Shown here piece by piece: positions 1 to 12,613 of a DNA stretch of 64,000 bases. The position numbers and the translations under genes are program-made. Below the pieces are notes generated by a model. It was not told the DNA's origin, searched no databases, and saw only the letters and a list, made by a program, of their open reading frames with translations. Origin of the DNA: Sabellastarte sp. h YS-2021 (Eukaryota; Annelida; Polychaeta; Sabellida; Sabellidae); contig OZ024936.1 in the NCBI GenBank assembly GCA_964017235.1, positions 35,424,040-35,488,039 of the forward strand, given 5' to 3'. Positions within the stretch are counted from its first letter, which is position 1; every line of letters begins with the position of its first letter.

Positions 1-395
1 ATGCTGTGGATAATTTGTTGTGGTTAGCGTTTTATGTTACTTTATTAATTTGTTCTTATTTTAAGACAGCAAGCTATTATTTTTGTATTTCAGGCATTGA
101 AAGTACTAGAAACTGGAGAATTACTTACTTGTTTTATTTTGTATTGAAGTTTTGGGGTTTCTCAAGATTTTTATTTTGTGTGCTTCTTTGTCTCTTAATT
201 TGGAATCAAGGAAAAATGCCTCCTGGAAAGATTGTCTGCTGGAAAAAAAGTGTCATAGAAAGAATGCCTACTCCACATTTTGTATTTCAGAAATACCTCC
301 AATAAAAATTAATCCACAACATTAAGAACAAAATTCATTTCAACCACAAACAGTGTATCATTTTAGAAGTATATAACAAACTGTAATAAGGTAAA

Positions 396-639
396 GGGGG
401 GCCATGGTGACAGAGTGGTAGCACACTCAACTCCCACCTCTGAGGCCGGGGTTCGGTTCCTGGAATGGCCTCAAGTGGGAAAGCTGGTAGTTGCTTGCCT
501 TTGGTCGGCAGTTTACAGTACAGAACCCTGACGAACTGTATGTGCTGGTTTCCTCTGCCCTTCCAACTACCCGTCGTGATATGACCTGTACTGTGTTGAA
601 AGTGATGTGAAACCCCAAATAAATTAAATAAATAAAAGC
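396..639 (+). repeat. tRNA-derived SINE, apparently full length
   Basis: The 5' part looks tRNA-like. It has an A-box-like stretch (TGGTGACAGAGTGGTAGC) near 405 and a B-box-like GGTTCGGTTCC near 451. A conserved-looking body follows, then an A-rich tail of AAATAAAT repeats. Imperfect direct repeats flank it (AATAAGGTAAA at 385-395, AATAGGGTAAA at 640-650), as expected for retrotransposition. Related minus-strand copies lie near 1.7 kb, 2.2 kb, 5.3 kb and 46.1 kb in this window. The family name is not assigned. Confidence 0.75.
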
Positions 640-1701
640 AATAGGGTAAATTAAAATCTTTGTTTTGAACTTAAAAACATTGAAATTTTAAATCAAATTT
701 AAACCCAGCAGTAATGCATTTCAGTACTGCATTTTTGCACTGCGTTTTTTTTTCTCATTTTACTTGAGTAAATTTTGAGCCACTAAAAACACTCCTTTCA
801 ATATAGTATGCTAGGTTAGATTTTCACAGTGAGTTTGTTTGAAAGTTAGCTGCTCCTTCGATTAAGTTCACAGAATATTATTGTAAAGTCAGATTGTAAA
901 GAAATGCAAAGAATTAAAAAATATCCAACTTCATAAATTAAATTGCTTGTTTTGTATTTGTCAGGAGGTATTTTTTCAAAGTAGTATTTTTCCATGAACT
1001 ATTTTTCTATGAACTCTGAATGTCATTCAGAATTGAAAAGACTTTGTAAATGTACCCACTGAACTAATTAATATGAAAAAAGTTGAACAGAAGAAAACAT
1101 ATCAATATTGAATGTATTGTGCTGAGGATGACTGGCAAATACTAAGTAGAAGCGTGAATCAGTTTATGGGTCTAATTTTGATGAATTTTTGACTTTGAAC
1201 CTGAATAACGCAAAGAGTATTTCATATATTTTCAATGTTAATATCTCACATAATAGGTGTGTTATCCCTTTATTACTGTGCCAAATATTAATTGCCTAAT
1301 ATTTATACAAATATTAAAAATATTGCTTTTTCTGTCTCTAATTGACCAAAACTCTTGAATCAGTTTTTGGGTCTATTTTGAAAAAATTGTCACACTTGAC
1401 TGAACCACCAGCTGTTTCAAGTTCACTATATATAGACTGTGACACAAGCACACTGACCAAATTGTGAGCCTATTTTGGCCAAGTATTTTGTGTAGTGGTG
1501 TGTTTTCAAGTACTTCGATTATAAAAACTTTTGTGTGTTTGATGTATAATTACAAATGTAAACACATATTAATGGTTGGGGTGTTTTATTACAACATTTT
1601 CATTTTTCTCTTCATCACTCTTAGTAAAACTTAACAGTCTGTTGAAATAGCATTGACAACATTACAAAGAACTTGCATTGTAAGCTATACCAAGGTGCAT
1701 T

Positions 1702-1897
1702 TGTTTTTTTACATCGCGTTCAACAACCAGGGTCATATTGTGATGGGTAGTTTACAGGTGGAGGAAACCAGTGCATACTGCACTGTAAACCACCGGGCAT
1801 TGGCAAGTAACTACCAACTTTCCAACATGCCAGAGATTCGAACCGGCGGACTCAGAGGTTGAAGGCGAGAACTCTAACCGCTACACCACCGAACCCC
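1702..1897 (-). repeat. tRNA-derived SINE, minus strand
   Basis: Reading the complement, the tRNA-like head is at the right end, with the B box (complement of GATTCGAACC) near 1835 and the A-box region near 1880. The body matches the copy at 396-639, including the stretch around 'ttcaacaaccagggtcatattgtgatgggtag'. It sits between the two arms of the inverted repeat at 1146-3289. Confidence 0.7.
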
Positions 1898-2174
1898 TAT
1901 ATACTAAGGTGCAAGACAAATAACTAAGAGGGATAAAATGTATGCAAAGTATCAAAACAAGGCAATATCAAATCATTAATTGGTAAACTAAAAGTTGTGA
2001 AGCTTTAAAATTTATTAACTGAAGTATTGCTGTCAATGGAAATAACAGAATTAGGTAGAATTGCCTATAACTAGAGCACTTGGAGAGTACATACCTCTGT
2101 CAATGCATGTAATAAGTAAATAGATAAATCCAAGTTATTTTTTAATATCCAGATGATAATCCAGATCACTTTCC

Positions 2175-2252
2175 TATTTTGAGGTTAGGCCGGGATTCAA
2201 ACTCTGATGGTGGGAGGTGAGTGTGTTACCACTGCACCTCCGTGGCCCCCTT
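2175..2252 (-). repeat. truncated SINE fragment, minus strand
   Basis: A short piece of the same SINE family. It contains the complement of a degenerate B box (GGATTCAAACTC, near 2194) and of the A box ending in 'ccactgcacctccgtggcc'. Most of the body and the tail are missing. Confidence 0.55.
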
Positions 2253-3289
2253 TATAAAAATGATACCTCCTCGGCGGAGGTAATAATCAGTTGCAGCAAT
2301 CTATATATCATTGTCATTAGAAATATGTTTGAAATATTACTGTAGAAAACATTTTGACAGAGTCTAGGTCAAAGGTCAGACTAAGGTCACAGTATGACAT
2401 TGCACATCTATAACCCTTAACCTATACACCTATCAACATCCTTGGTAACATCTAACAGATTCTGAGATACAGGCCAGACAAGATAGTTACCCCTGCCCAC
2501 CTGCCCACCCATCTGTTCACTTGTCACCACAGTTAGATGCCATGGGTGAAAACAATACCTGCATTTGGAAAATTTGAAATCATGATTTGGTCAGCCCTAA
2601 GTGACCACAGGTAAAAGTACAGATAATGTAAATCTCTGAAGTGATAAGTCAAGTGTTATTTTTTTCCAAAATAGACCCATACACTGATCACAGGGTTTTC
2701 AGCAATAAGAGACAAAAAAAAGAAAATGTGTTTCATATTTCTACATATATTTAGAAAATGATATCTGGTACAATTATAAAGGGATAACATCTAAGGTATC
2801 ACATGAAAACTAATGAAATACTGGTTGTGATATTAAGGTTTGAACTAAAAAAATATACCAAAATCAGACCCATGAACTGATCATTACTTCCACAAAAACA
2901 CTTCATCTTCTAGAAATATAAACATGCAGAGACACTACTTCACATTTGAAATTGGTAAAACAGGCTCATTATTTGATCACTGACCACATATAATATGCCA
3001 TATATGGTACACTTCATATAGTTGGAATATTCTTTCAGTGTTTACCTTTTTTTTCAAAATAGACCCAAAAACTGATTCAAGGGTTTTGGTCAATTAGAGA
3101 CAAACAAAGTAATATTTTTAATATTTGCATAAATATTATGGAATTAATATTTGGCACAGTAATAAAGGGATAACACACCTATTATTTGAGGTATTAACAT
3201 TGAAAATATATGAAATACTCTTTGTGTTATTCAGGTTCAAAGTCAAAAATTCATCAAAATTAGATCCATAAACTGATTCACGCTTCTAC

Positions 3290-6280
3290 CCTTTTGATCT
3301 TGGTAGACTGGCCATTGAACTAAACCACAATCCACTGTTAGAAAATAATGTAGTGTTAACTCTCCATTATGCAAAAATAATGGAGAAAATAATGGAGGGT
3401 TGAGACAATGGAAGGGTTGTCTGTCTGGGTTTTATTAGTACTGAACTCTAGTTATTGTTTATCCAATAATTTGTGATGATATAAAGGTTCTTATGATTTA
3501 TTAACAAGCGTTACTAGTGTTATTTAAAACAAGTCAATAAAAATATTTATTTTCATGTTATGACAGGTACGTGAATTAAAATTTATTAAAAAAAACAATT
3601 GTGTCCCCTTTTCCAAACCAAAACTGTGTGCCCTATTTTCCTGGGTCCCTTTTTCATCTCTCCCTTTTCCCCGCACACTGATACTGCTGCCTACAACAAA
3701 AGATGAAGTGCAATTATATTGGCGTTGTGCAGCTATTACAATTAATTTGATAGTCTTTGAGTTGGTTCATGTGGTTAAGACCGGCAAAACCAGGGATCTT
3801 TCCTAGGTTATGCATAAAGGAGAATATCACAAAAAATATCGAAGTGCTCACAAACGATTTGTGAACAATCCTGTAACATAGCTGCAGTCTATGAGATGGC
3901 TGGGTTATAACAGTGTCAAATTGTCTCACAACTCGTGATCTGTTAAACACAAACCACTTCATGCCAGCCCTTCAGTCAGCAGGCTCAGCAAACAGATAAG
4001 CCAGTTCCTCAGATAATGTAGTAGAAATAGTAACTTAACTTTGTGTTATTTTAGGCCCTAGTTTTTCAGGATGACTTTAAAGTTATTTTCTTTGAAGGCT
4101 GTTTTATATGATATTAAAATAAAAACATATATCATCTGTGGCTTTATGTAATTTATGTAGGCAGAAATTAGACAATAAGTTATAATCTGTGTAAGCTAGG
4201 GGTGTTTGTGTGTAAATAATGGTTCTTCAGACTGAATGTATTGGAAAGACTGCTGTTCTGATTTTCCCCGAAAGCACATATTTCAAAGATAATTATGTAA
4301 CAGAGTAACATATTACCAGAAATTTTCAGATTTGTTAACGAAAGGGCAACCAATTTCGATGGATCTTGTGTATCTCAGGAAACAGTCTAAACCAAACAAT
4401 AGAATAGCGAAGTGTTGAAAGGCACTTACTGCCCTCCACGTTGAATAAAATAAATTTAATTTAAAATAATTTAATCTGCACATTAAAGTAAGGCATTTGT
4501 TCTTTAACCTTAGAGGTTAAATTTCATCAAGAACTAACACAGTGTATCCAAGCTCAGGGCTCCAGCTTTTTAGATATTTAACAATAGTGACCCCAACCGA
4601 CCAAAGTGAAAAGCAGGTTCAAATAATCTGCTGCTGGTTTCAGTAGGACATATTTGTGATTTAAAATCTGACCAGATGGATCTGTAGGTGTAAGAATTAA
4701 TATGTCCAAACCCATCTTATTTTATTTAGAAATGAATGATTTGAACAACCGGTGGTACACTTTTATCCATTCTAAATGGGCAGGGTCTTCAAAGTGCAAT
4801 ACCCTAAAATTTTATTCTAGTATTATCTTGTCTAATTACACCATTTACAGACATTATAGACATTGAACCATCTTGACACATGGCTTTAATATTACATGGG
4901 ACATTAACAGATTTGTGGGTGAATGGATCAGAATGTCTCTGGTTGACCAAGACACACCAAAGAGTAAATTGTGCTGTTCAAAGTTGCAAGTTCCAATTTT
5001 GATAGACATGGCCACCATATACTTAAACATGTTATTTGTGTACTTATCAGCCACCCCAACATTAACAGAAAAATGAGGAGCCATGCCCCTTGGTTGACAA
5101 AACTTCCCACTTTTGGATTAATGTTTGAATGAATTTTCTCATTCTGTCTCCAAACATATCTAAATGGCCGGTATGAGCACACTCTGGGCTGTGGTCTGGG
5201 ACTGACTCTTCTATATTATTTTACTGTGCAGGGACAACCAGTGTGGCCAAACAGAATAGTTTGCTTACTTATCAAAGTCAATGTTGGGACTTTACATCCC
5301 GTTCAACAGCCAGGGTCATATTGGGGCAGATCCTCGGCATTCTCACTTGAGGGAGTTGATCCCATACAGAGGTGATTGCCTATGACTAGATGCCAAACTT
5401 GTTAACCAGAACGCCATCATGGGCCTTGTTTAGATCTGAAGTCACGGCATATCAGCTCAAGCAGAATACACTTGTGAATTCACCATTTCTTGCTATTTAT
5501 CCAGAGTTTTTATCAGAAATGTCTGTTTCAACACAGTTCTCTGTAACCTCATATTCTACTGCGAGTCGTGTAATTCTCAGTGACAGCTTTTGTCATATCA
5601 TTGTACTCAACGCCAAATCAGCAAAAATGACCCAAACAAAAATAGAAAGAGGTGAACTGATAACACACTTGGAAGTAGACTTATTAGAGAATTGACTGAT
5701 TGTCATAAAAATAGGATAGCCTGGAACTTCCGCTCGTGATATTACGGCATGTGCTATTTCTAGCATAACATAAGGGAGGCTGATCATTGATAAAATGATC
5801 ACAAATGATTGGAACAATCCAATATCTTGAACAGCCAATAGGGAAACACCCCCCTCAGTTACGAGTAACCAGTAGCGGCCAGGATTCCCCGGAAAATACT
5901 TCAGGATGAACACATTGAATGAACAACGACTTTGTGCTGATAAATTTCCAATAACATAATTCAGTGGAAATTGTATTCCATTCATAAAGTTTTCTATAGT
6001 GTACACGCAGGAATTCCCTCTCACATGTCCATTTCATTGACGTATTACCTGCAGAATTCAAATTATGAGGCTGTGGAATAATTGAAAATTAAGAAATAAA
6101 TCCACTGTCTCTTTCAGTATAACAGGTAATCTTATTTTGCAAATCTTCCCCATATTTGTCAAACTAAGGGTTTTAACATAAAATTTAACTAATTAGCAAT
6201 GTGGATTATTCCATTGAGTAATCTATTGAGTAGAAGCAGTGATGTTTGCTCTATTTTTGTAATTAAAAAAATTACAGCTT
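3290..6280. other. No gene recognised
   Basis: This is AT-rich sequence. A SINE body fragment (minus strand) lies around 5290-5340 ('ttacatcccgttcaacagccagggtcatatt'). Overlapping open frames at 5.4-6.0 kb on both strands match no family I recognise. Confidence 0.5.
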
Positions 6281-6283
6281 TTA

Positions 6284-6370
6284 GACCAATAGAAATCCCT
6301 GTCATATCGAGACGTATTTCGCAAGCACAACCTACGAATGTATATAAGCACCTGACACTTAAAGACACTT
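6284..6370 (+). promoter_or_regulatory. Core promoter of IL-17-like gene 1
   Basis: A CCAAT box (6286-6290) is followed by a TATA box (TATATAAG, 6341-6348). The TATA box lies about 80 bases upstream of the ATG at 6426, which leaves a short 5' untranslated region with transcription starting near 6370. The spacing suits a standard inducible RNA polymerase II promoter. The TATA box position matches that of the second IL-17-like gene. Confidence 0.55.
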
Positions 6371-6425
6371 TCATTTGAAGCAGTAACATTGTAGCTGAAA
6401 GAGCCAATTTATAGTCAACTCTAAA

Positions 6426-8168
6426 ATGAAAACGAAATTACTTCCAAAAGTAAGTTCAAGAATAGTTATTAAGTTTAAATGGGTGTCATAATACCTGCCT
6501 GATGGTTACTCAATTCACTTCTGTAAGGGGACTGTCACATTTGTTCTTGTTAACAGACACACTGGTAAATATATCCAGTTTAATGGGACTCAGTGATAGA
6601 GGTTGAACATGCGTGTACATAACTAGTTGTAAAGTGTGACGTCACACAGCCACGGTAGTACTACGTCGTATTAGCAACAGTGAAAAAGGCCAACTGTACT
6701 GGCAAAGTGATTCAAAAATCTGAACCCAAACTACACTGTTTTGGGTTTGAACGCCCTTGCCTTGTTCATTTCAAAACAGTAGTAGCTACTCTAAAACGGG
6801 ATTCCAATGTATAATAAAATGCGATCACAAGACATATCGGGATATAGTAGATCGGGGAATACAATCTGGAAAATTGCTATTGTAGATATCATGCAATTTT
6901 ACAACAGTAACGAGATCTTGAACCATTAAAAGCTAAGCAGTTTGAAATGATCATACACTGGTAACTATTGGACTAAATGTGGACCATAATATATTTGTTT
7001 TAAAACAATCGGTATTAGAGGACTTTTATTTTGCCATGACAGAGTTATCAATGGAATATTGTTCTGTAAATTCCTAAAATTTTAATTTGGTTTGAGATTA
7101 TCCAAAGAAATAAATAGTTTAAAAATATGCAGCATGTTACAAGCCACATGGACATTTGATTGAATTGTCCAGGGATATATTATAAATTAGATCGGTATTA
7201 AATATACAGTAATCATTCTGAAATAATCCTGTGTGTTTGTTCTGGATTGTAGGTTCTTACCACTTTCTGGTACTGCTTCCTCTTACTGCTGGCTGGAGCA
7301 TACTGCAGGAGCATGGAGAGACGATCCATAATTCTTGTGTGTCAGGAGCCCTCCAGTCAGACTCTGCAGAATATGTATGATGACTGGCTGAGTGTAAAGC
7401 CTCATGAGAGCTTCAACCTTCTGCCACAGATGGAGCCACATGTGCTGTCACTGGTGCATGATGACAGAGAGGCAGAGCGTGAGACCAATATAGCGGGAGT
7501 AGACACCCAGTGTGATGCATTCAACTTTGGAGAAGTCTACCAGCGCAGTACTTGTCCTTTCCACTTTGTTTCCTTGGAAAACCCTCACAGGTAAGTGTTA
7601 CCAGTAAATGTTTACATCACACAGATGTGTCCATGATTCTGATTGGCCGAGAGCCATGCTAAGACTATATGTATGCCATATTTTTCCAAGTGCTATTCCT
7701 ATAGTGACATATGATTAAATGCTTGCCCAATGGAGAAAACGATGACATTTCTTTGCTTTATTTTAAAATCTAAATTTATTTCGAAGAAAGTGGACCTATC
7801 ATAATATTTTACAACAACTATAATAACAGAATGACACTGAAGTTCTGTACTGCGGTAAGACATTTCTGATTGTAAAGTGACCGTTTGTCAAATACATTCA
7901 TCCTGTGGACATTGTAAAAAATAACTAATCATATGTGGTGATTTGTAGGTATCCTAGGAAACTGGTCAGTGCCAAATGTAACTACTGTGAACACTGTGCT
8001 GGACTGGACTCCAGCGAATACGGCTGCTTCCCTATTCCATACTATGCCAAGGTACTGGTGAGAGGAGACTGCCAGAACGGCATCTACCAATATACCCAGG
8101 CCTATGAGCAACTGGCGGCCGGATGTGGATGTGCCCGCAAATCCACTGGCTCCAGTCTGGTGGACTGA
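6426..8168 (+). CDS. Interleukin-17-like secreted cytokine, gene 1 (three exons)
   Basis: The predicted protein has 193 residues. Exon 1 is 6426-6449 (MKTKLLPK, donor GTAAGT, phase 0), exon 2 is 7253-7590 (donor GTAAGT, phase 2) and exon 3 is 7949-8168. Joining them gives a basic n-region followed by a hydrophobic signal peptide (FWYCFLLLLAGA). A variable region comes next, then the IL-17 fold: STCPFHF, YPRKLVSAKC, NYCEHC, GCFPIPY, GDCQNG and the terminal GCGC pair. The C-P-[FWY] start, the RYPR motif with following cysteines and the final CxC are typical of IL-17 cystine-knot cytokines. IL-17 proteins act extracellularly through SEFIR-domain receptors in mucosal and innate immunity. Intron phases match those of the gene at 43.8 kb, so the two are tandem paralogues. 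The short first exon is inferred from splice signals, the TATA position and frame. IL-17 identity is strong; the subfamily is not assigned. Confidence 0.83.
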
Positions 8169-9770
8169 AACTATGATCATGTGAGAGCTACATTGTGATA
8201 ACTATCCAGTGCTATATTACCTATATCCTATATCTGGAGGCCTTCCATGAAGCGATATTGTGCTAATTTAACCCATATTGTGCTAATTTATGTAATGGAT
8301 TTGGTTTTTCTGAGTGTTGTTAAATATGCATTTATATGAAAGTGGAACTATCTTCATTTGATCAGATATATTTATGTATTTATTTTTAGGAGTGCATCAG
8401 TATTATGGCATATACATGTATTTTGTGTGTCAATGCATTTTTGGTCATGTATATTATTTAACATTTTAGTCACAAAAAATATTGTTCAATATTACACTCA
8501 TGACATATCTGGCCTTTTTAAGTGGGACGGATCGTTTTTGAAAGCCAAAAAAGAACATTGTGTTAGAGTCAAATTCATCAAACTTTTTGTATTTACGAGT
8601 AACTTAAGTGTTTGATATCAGATCTGGAAAACTATAAACCCATCCCCCCCTTGGCAAAAATAACCAGTCCACTTTGCTCTAATTAAAAGCCTGTATATAG
8701 TAATAAATAAGTTTATTAAATGCTTTATATTTTGATTATACAAATGTATCTTGTGTAAATATTAGTCATCTTTGTATCTTGTTTTATATACACTGTTAAA
8801 GCGTTTAATTTACAAACTATATACATATATTTTCATATTTTGTTAGCATTTACGTATGTTTTTGTTTCACTGGTAACTTCAGCAGAACATAACTGGTAGA
8901 TATAGATGTCAGTTTCAGATTTTACAATATGTTGCATTGTATACACTGTTTTCAATTGTTTATTTTTGACTCCAGAGTAAAGTTTTTAACTAGTTATAAC
9001 ACTATTTTCCACAGAGAAGCATCAAGTACTGAATTATTTTATCATAAGAAATCAGAACACTTCAGTTATTCCTAATGACTCTCAGATTTACAAGTAATTA
9101 ATGATTCATAGCAAAAGAGTCTGTATGTTTGAGAATTTTTATACAGTATTGTGTCCTCTTCACTTGGTATTTTACACTTTTATATATTGTCAATACTAGA
9201 AATGATATTGTTAATTATTTTATTGCTGATATTTTTGTCATTAAATTTTTGATATTGTTAATTATTTTATTGCTGATATTTCTGTTATTAAATTATTTTT
9301 TTTGGTTTTCAAAGTGGTAACTATTTTGCAGTGCATATGATTTATGTCAGTACAAGTCAACATTCCATCTGGTACCCTGTAGTCACAAAAACACGTTATA
9401 GTTATAACTTTACCTTTATCATGGTAGCAATAATATCTTCAGACGTTATAAGTTGAAATTTATATTTCTATACAGTACATTTTACCATTGTTTGTAGAAC
9501 ATTCCTCAAATGCTTACCTTGTTGTGATTTAAGTTGAAAATAAACCCGACTGTTCTGTATCTCCACTTTTGTGTCTTATTTCAGAAGTGTGCATCATTCA
9601 AATATCAACGTTTCTTGTGTCAAATATTACTCATTCCCCAGTGAGTGGAAAACTCAATTGTAACCAATCAAAGACAGCAAGTGGGAATAATATAAAATTT
9701 AATTCTACTAAAATATTTCATGGTATAAAAATGACATTATACAAAATTTCATATTTTTAAATGTAAAATA
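8169..9770 (+). other. 3' region of IL-17-like gene 1; AT-rich, no other gene
   Basis: The stop codon is followed by very AT-rich sequence with a possible poly(A) signal AATAAA at 8702-8707 and another near 9540. A perfect-looking tandem duplication occurs at 9204-9297. No other coding region is recognised. Confidence 0.4.
9204..9297. repeat. 47-bp tandem duplication
   Basis: Two adjacent near-identical units (9204-9250 and 9251-9297) both start GATATTGTTAATTATTTTAT. The few mismatches near the unit ends suggest a recent slippage-type duplication. Confidence 0.8.
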
Positions 9771-9774
9771 CATT

Positions 9775-9980
9775 TTTATGAAGAAAAATGTATATACTTA
9801 CCACATAAAAACACTTGGGTAAGCATGGCTTGGTTCGGTGACCGCCACATACACCATACATAGAATTTAAAATATGAGGGGGACCCTCTTTAAACCTATA
9901 TACTTGCTACCTTTGACCCCTGGTGACCTAATTTACTCTGCCATGCGCAGTAATACAGAAATAGTTCATTCTTTTTGTGA
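9775..9980. repeat. Left inverted terminal repeat of the DIRS-like element
   Basis: This segment is roughly 90% identical, by eye, to the reverse complement of 23,096-23,310. Its outer 70 bases are also complementary to 10,054-10,125, so a local hairpin can form. Confidence 0.8.
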
Positions 9981-10053
9981 ATAAATATAAATGCTGGAAA
10001 AAGGTCTTTTTAAAAGAGGGGCAGGTGGGAGGGTGATTTGCTGTTTTCATATG

Positions 10054-10160
10054 GTAAGTATATATACATTTTTCTTCATAAAAATGTATTTTACATTTAA
10101 AAATATGAAATTTTATTTCATAAAAATGTAATATACTACCATATGAAAACACTTGGGTTG
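10054..10160. repeat. Internal complementary region next to the left terminus
   Basis: The first part (10,054-10,125) is the reverse complement of 9,728-9,805. The second part (from about 10,110, TTTCATAAAAATGTAATATAC) matches the outer end of the right terminus read inward. In DIRS elements such a region joins copies of both outer ends and serves circle formation during replication. Confidence 0.6.
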
Positions 10161-10570
10161 AATGCCCACAGGGAAGGATGGTGGGAAAAAGACAGACTGA
10201 GGAAAACCACCCTCAATTGAATAAAGAGGATAGTTCCTGGTGCAATTGAACCCAAAACCTCTGTGCTGAAGAAAAAACTCTACTGAGTTAAATGAGTAGA
10301 ATTAACCACTGCAAGAACTTCAACACTGCTGTCTACACCATATTAGGTCAGCTCAAAGGAGAGGGCATACATATGCCACTGTGGTCAGAATAGGAACATG
10401 TCAAGAGGCACTAAGAAGTACGGTTCTGAAAATAGATATGAAGAACAGATTCCCGAAAAGGGATATGCCACCTCCCTTTTTCTGAAACTAAAAGTTTTAG
10501 AAGGACTTAAATTAAGGAATTTAAGTGGAAAAGACAGAATGGGCTGAGTGGAAACAAAAGTCCACTACAC

Positions 10571-12613
10571 TTAAGAAATCATAGAGATTCTTAAGAACAA
10601 CATCTCTGAAGGAAAATAGTGAAGTGCAAGAATTCCGAGAGGAATCCCCCATGATGCGAAGCAGTGGGAGAACCACCAAAGACACCAGAATGAAACCTGG
10701 GCAAAAACATCATGGGCCTTCACATGTGGAACAGAGTTAGAGGGAATAAAGGATAAAATGTTATCCAAAAAGATATTGTCTGAGCAGCAATATCACCCTC
10801 TTGAACTTCAGAAGAAAGACCAAGAAGAAATCCTCCTAAGAAAGTCAGAATAGCTAGATAGATAGTATCTTAAGAATCTGACTGTAGGAAAGGAGAGGTC
10901 CTCTAAGTCATCCTGACCAAAGACAAAAAGTCAAAGCAGGAAGAGTCTTCTGAAGATAACTGGCTTAAGCCAGGAAAGTAAGATCTGACTTAAGGATGAC
11001 TTAGGCCATCCCTAGAGAGTGAGAGAAAACCTTTAAATAAAGGAATCAAAATCACTCCTCCTTCCCAAAGAAAAGGAGTAAGAAAGACTGTCTAATATGT
11101 AAAAAACTTGGTTCATCAAGTAAACAGGGTTCAAGAGGAACCTTGGTAAGAGCCTACAGAACCAAGGTTTAAGTACCAAAAGGTAGGTGATGACTACCCT
11201 TATTGTGGACTTAAAGAAGCTCTAAAAGAGACTTCCAAGCTCCCTATAAGAACCTAACTCCAAGTACCTGGAGAGAGCTGACCTGTATCCCTATTGTCTG
11301 AAAAATAATTTCTTCAAAGGAACAAATAGCAATGAAAGGGACAGTTAAGGCATGGCAGAGTGGCCATATTCCTCACAAGTTTTTGAAGCAGTTCCACATT
11401 GCATCATAGACAGTAATGGAGGATAAAAATCCTCCAAGACCCCTCCTGTGAAAATTCTTCTTAAAAGAGACTTCAGCCAGAAAGCTTGAAGAAAGGAACT
11501 CCATAAAAATTAATAACAAAACTCTAGATGATATTCTTATAGAAGAATAAGAGGAAGAGCCAATGGCTTTCTTAAAGGAGATCTTGAGGCCAAAAACTTG
11601 GCACTTGCCAAGGAAGGCTACAAGAAGAATAGTACAGCTCTGAAAGTTGATTAACTTCCTGGCCATAGAGAACAAAGAGCTGAAGGAGGGAAGGAGTAAA
11701 ACAAGTACTCTGGACCAAAGCACTCCAGGGCATCTGTTGCCAGAGCCTAAGGATCTAGCACAGGAGGCACATGCAAGAGCAGCTTGTGACTGAATCACAT
11801 GGCAAAAGAGATCTAAATCAGATGAGAAGTCTGAGACTACCATCTGAAGATCCAAGAATAGAGAGACCACTTTATATGAAAGGTGAGATAAGACCTCCAG
11901 AGATGGCCTGCCAAGGATTCATGCCCTTGGAACATGAGAAGGTGGAAGCTCTCTTGATATAAAAAGAAACTATCTGAGAAGAGTGGAAGCTGTCTTGATA
12001 TAAAAAAAGAAACTATCTGAAGTGTCCCTTACAGAAAGGACAAGTGAGGAACAAATGTCTTGAGAACAAGATGTCTGTGTTGTTTGAGGCTGAAAGGTTG
12101 ATCCTTTGATGCAAGGATAATAGAGGAACAAATGTCTGAGCAAAAAGGACAGATATGAGCTCTAGAACTGATGAACAGATTGGACTGCTACATCAAAGAT
12201 GGACCTTAGGTGGTCAAAAGAGCACAAAAAAGTAAAAACTAGGGAATTAAAGGGAGGTATGCAAAGACATAGTTCCCAGGATAGTACCATCTTAAATGAA
12301 CCTTCATAGAAGGATAAAATAATGGGCAATCCAGAGCACATTTGAGAAGGAAAATCAAAGTGTCCTGAGATGACACTGAAGAAGTGTCATGTGCAGGCGA
12401 CCTTGAAGAAGTGGCTTCCAAGTGGAAGCCAAGAGAAATAAAGGTGCCCAGTTGGAGAGGTAATTTAAAAGTGTTCCAAGGCAGAGAAAGGATGAGCTGC
12501 TGAATAGACAGAACCTTGTCCCTGAGAGGAACACCTTTAGACAGGCTAAGAACCTGACCCAGGAAGGAGACCTGCTGTAGGAACAGATCTAAATACTTCC
12601 TGCTAAAAACCAC
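10571..12613 (-). pseudogene. Degenerate DIRS RT/RNase H and tyrosine-recombinase remnants
   Basis: Three open stretches survive on the minus strand. 12,613-12,239 contains SLSKGVPLRDKVLSIQQL, which resembles the segment after the RT in DIRS polyproteins. 11,870-11,373 contains a 'SSIRISSRVLLLIFMEFL' segment like the recombinase N-terminal helical domain. 10,768-10,571 contains 'PHVKAHDVFAQVSFW', like the H-x-x-R box region of the recombinase. Frameshifts and stops separate them, so no functional product is expected. The assignments rest on motif resemblance only. Confidence 0.4.

Larger units (their letters stand above)
1146..3289. repeat. 2.1 kb structure with ~240-bp inverted arms
   Basis: The left arm (about 1146-1387) is repeated in reverse complement at about 3049-3289, from outer ends GTAGAAGCGTGAATC to inner ends around GGGTCTATTTTGAAAA. 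A third, more diverged unit in the right-arm orientation lies at about 2670-2890. Each unit carries a related motif at both ends (AATCAGTTTATGGGTCTA and AATCAGTTTTTGGGTCTA). Two SINE pieces lie between the arms. It could be a non-autonomous DNA transposon with long inverted termini, or independent insertions of one short repeat in opposite orientations. No coding sequence is visible. Confidence 0.6.

Noticed and set aside
6..305. 99-codon + strand ORF rich in Phe/Leu/Tyr
   Set aside because: The composition is explained by AT-rich sequence and no motif is visible.
405..470. Possible functional tRNA gene
   Set aside because: A and B boxes are present but no cloverleaf is convincing, and the tail and flanking duplications fit a SINE.
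5593..6024. 143-codon hydrophobic ORF on the minus strand, overlapped by a 101-codon + strand ORF
   Set aside because: No recognisable domain, no splice or promoter support, and both strands are open, so chance is likely.
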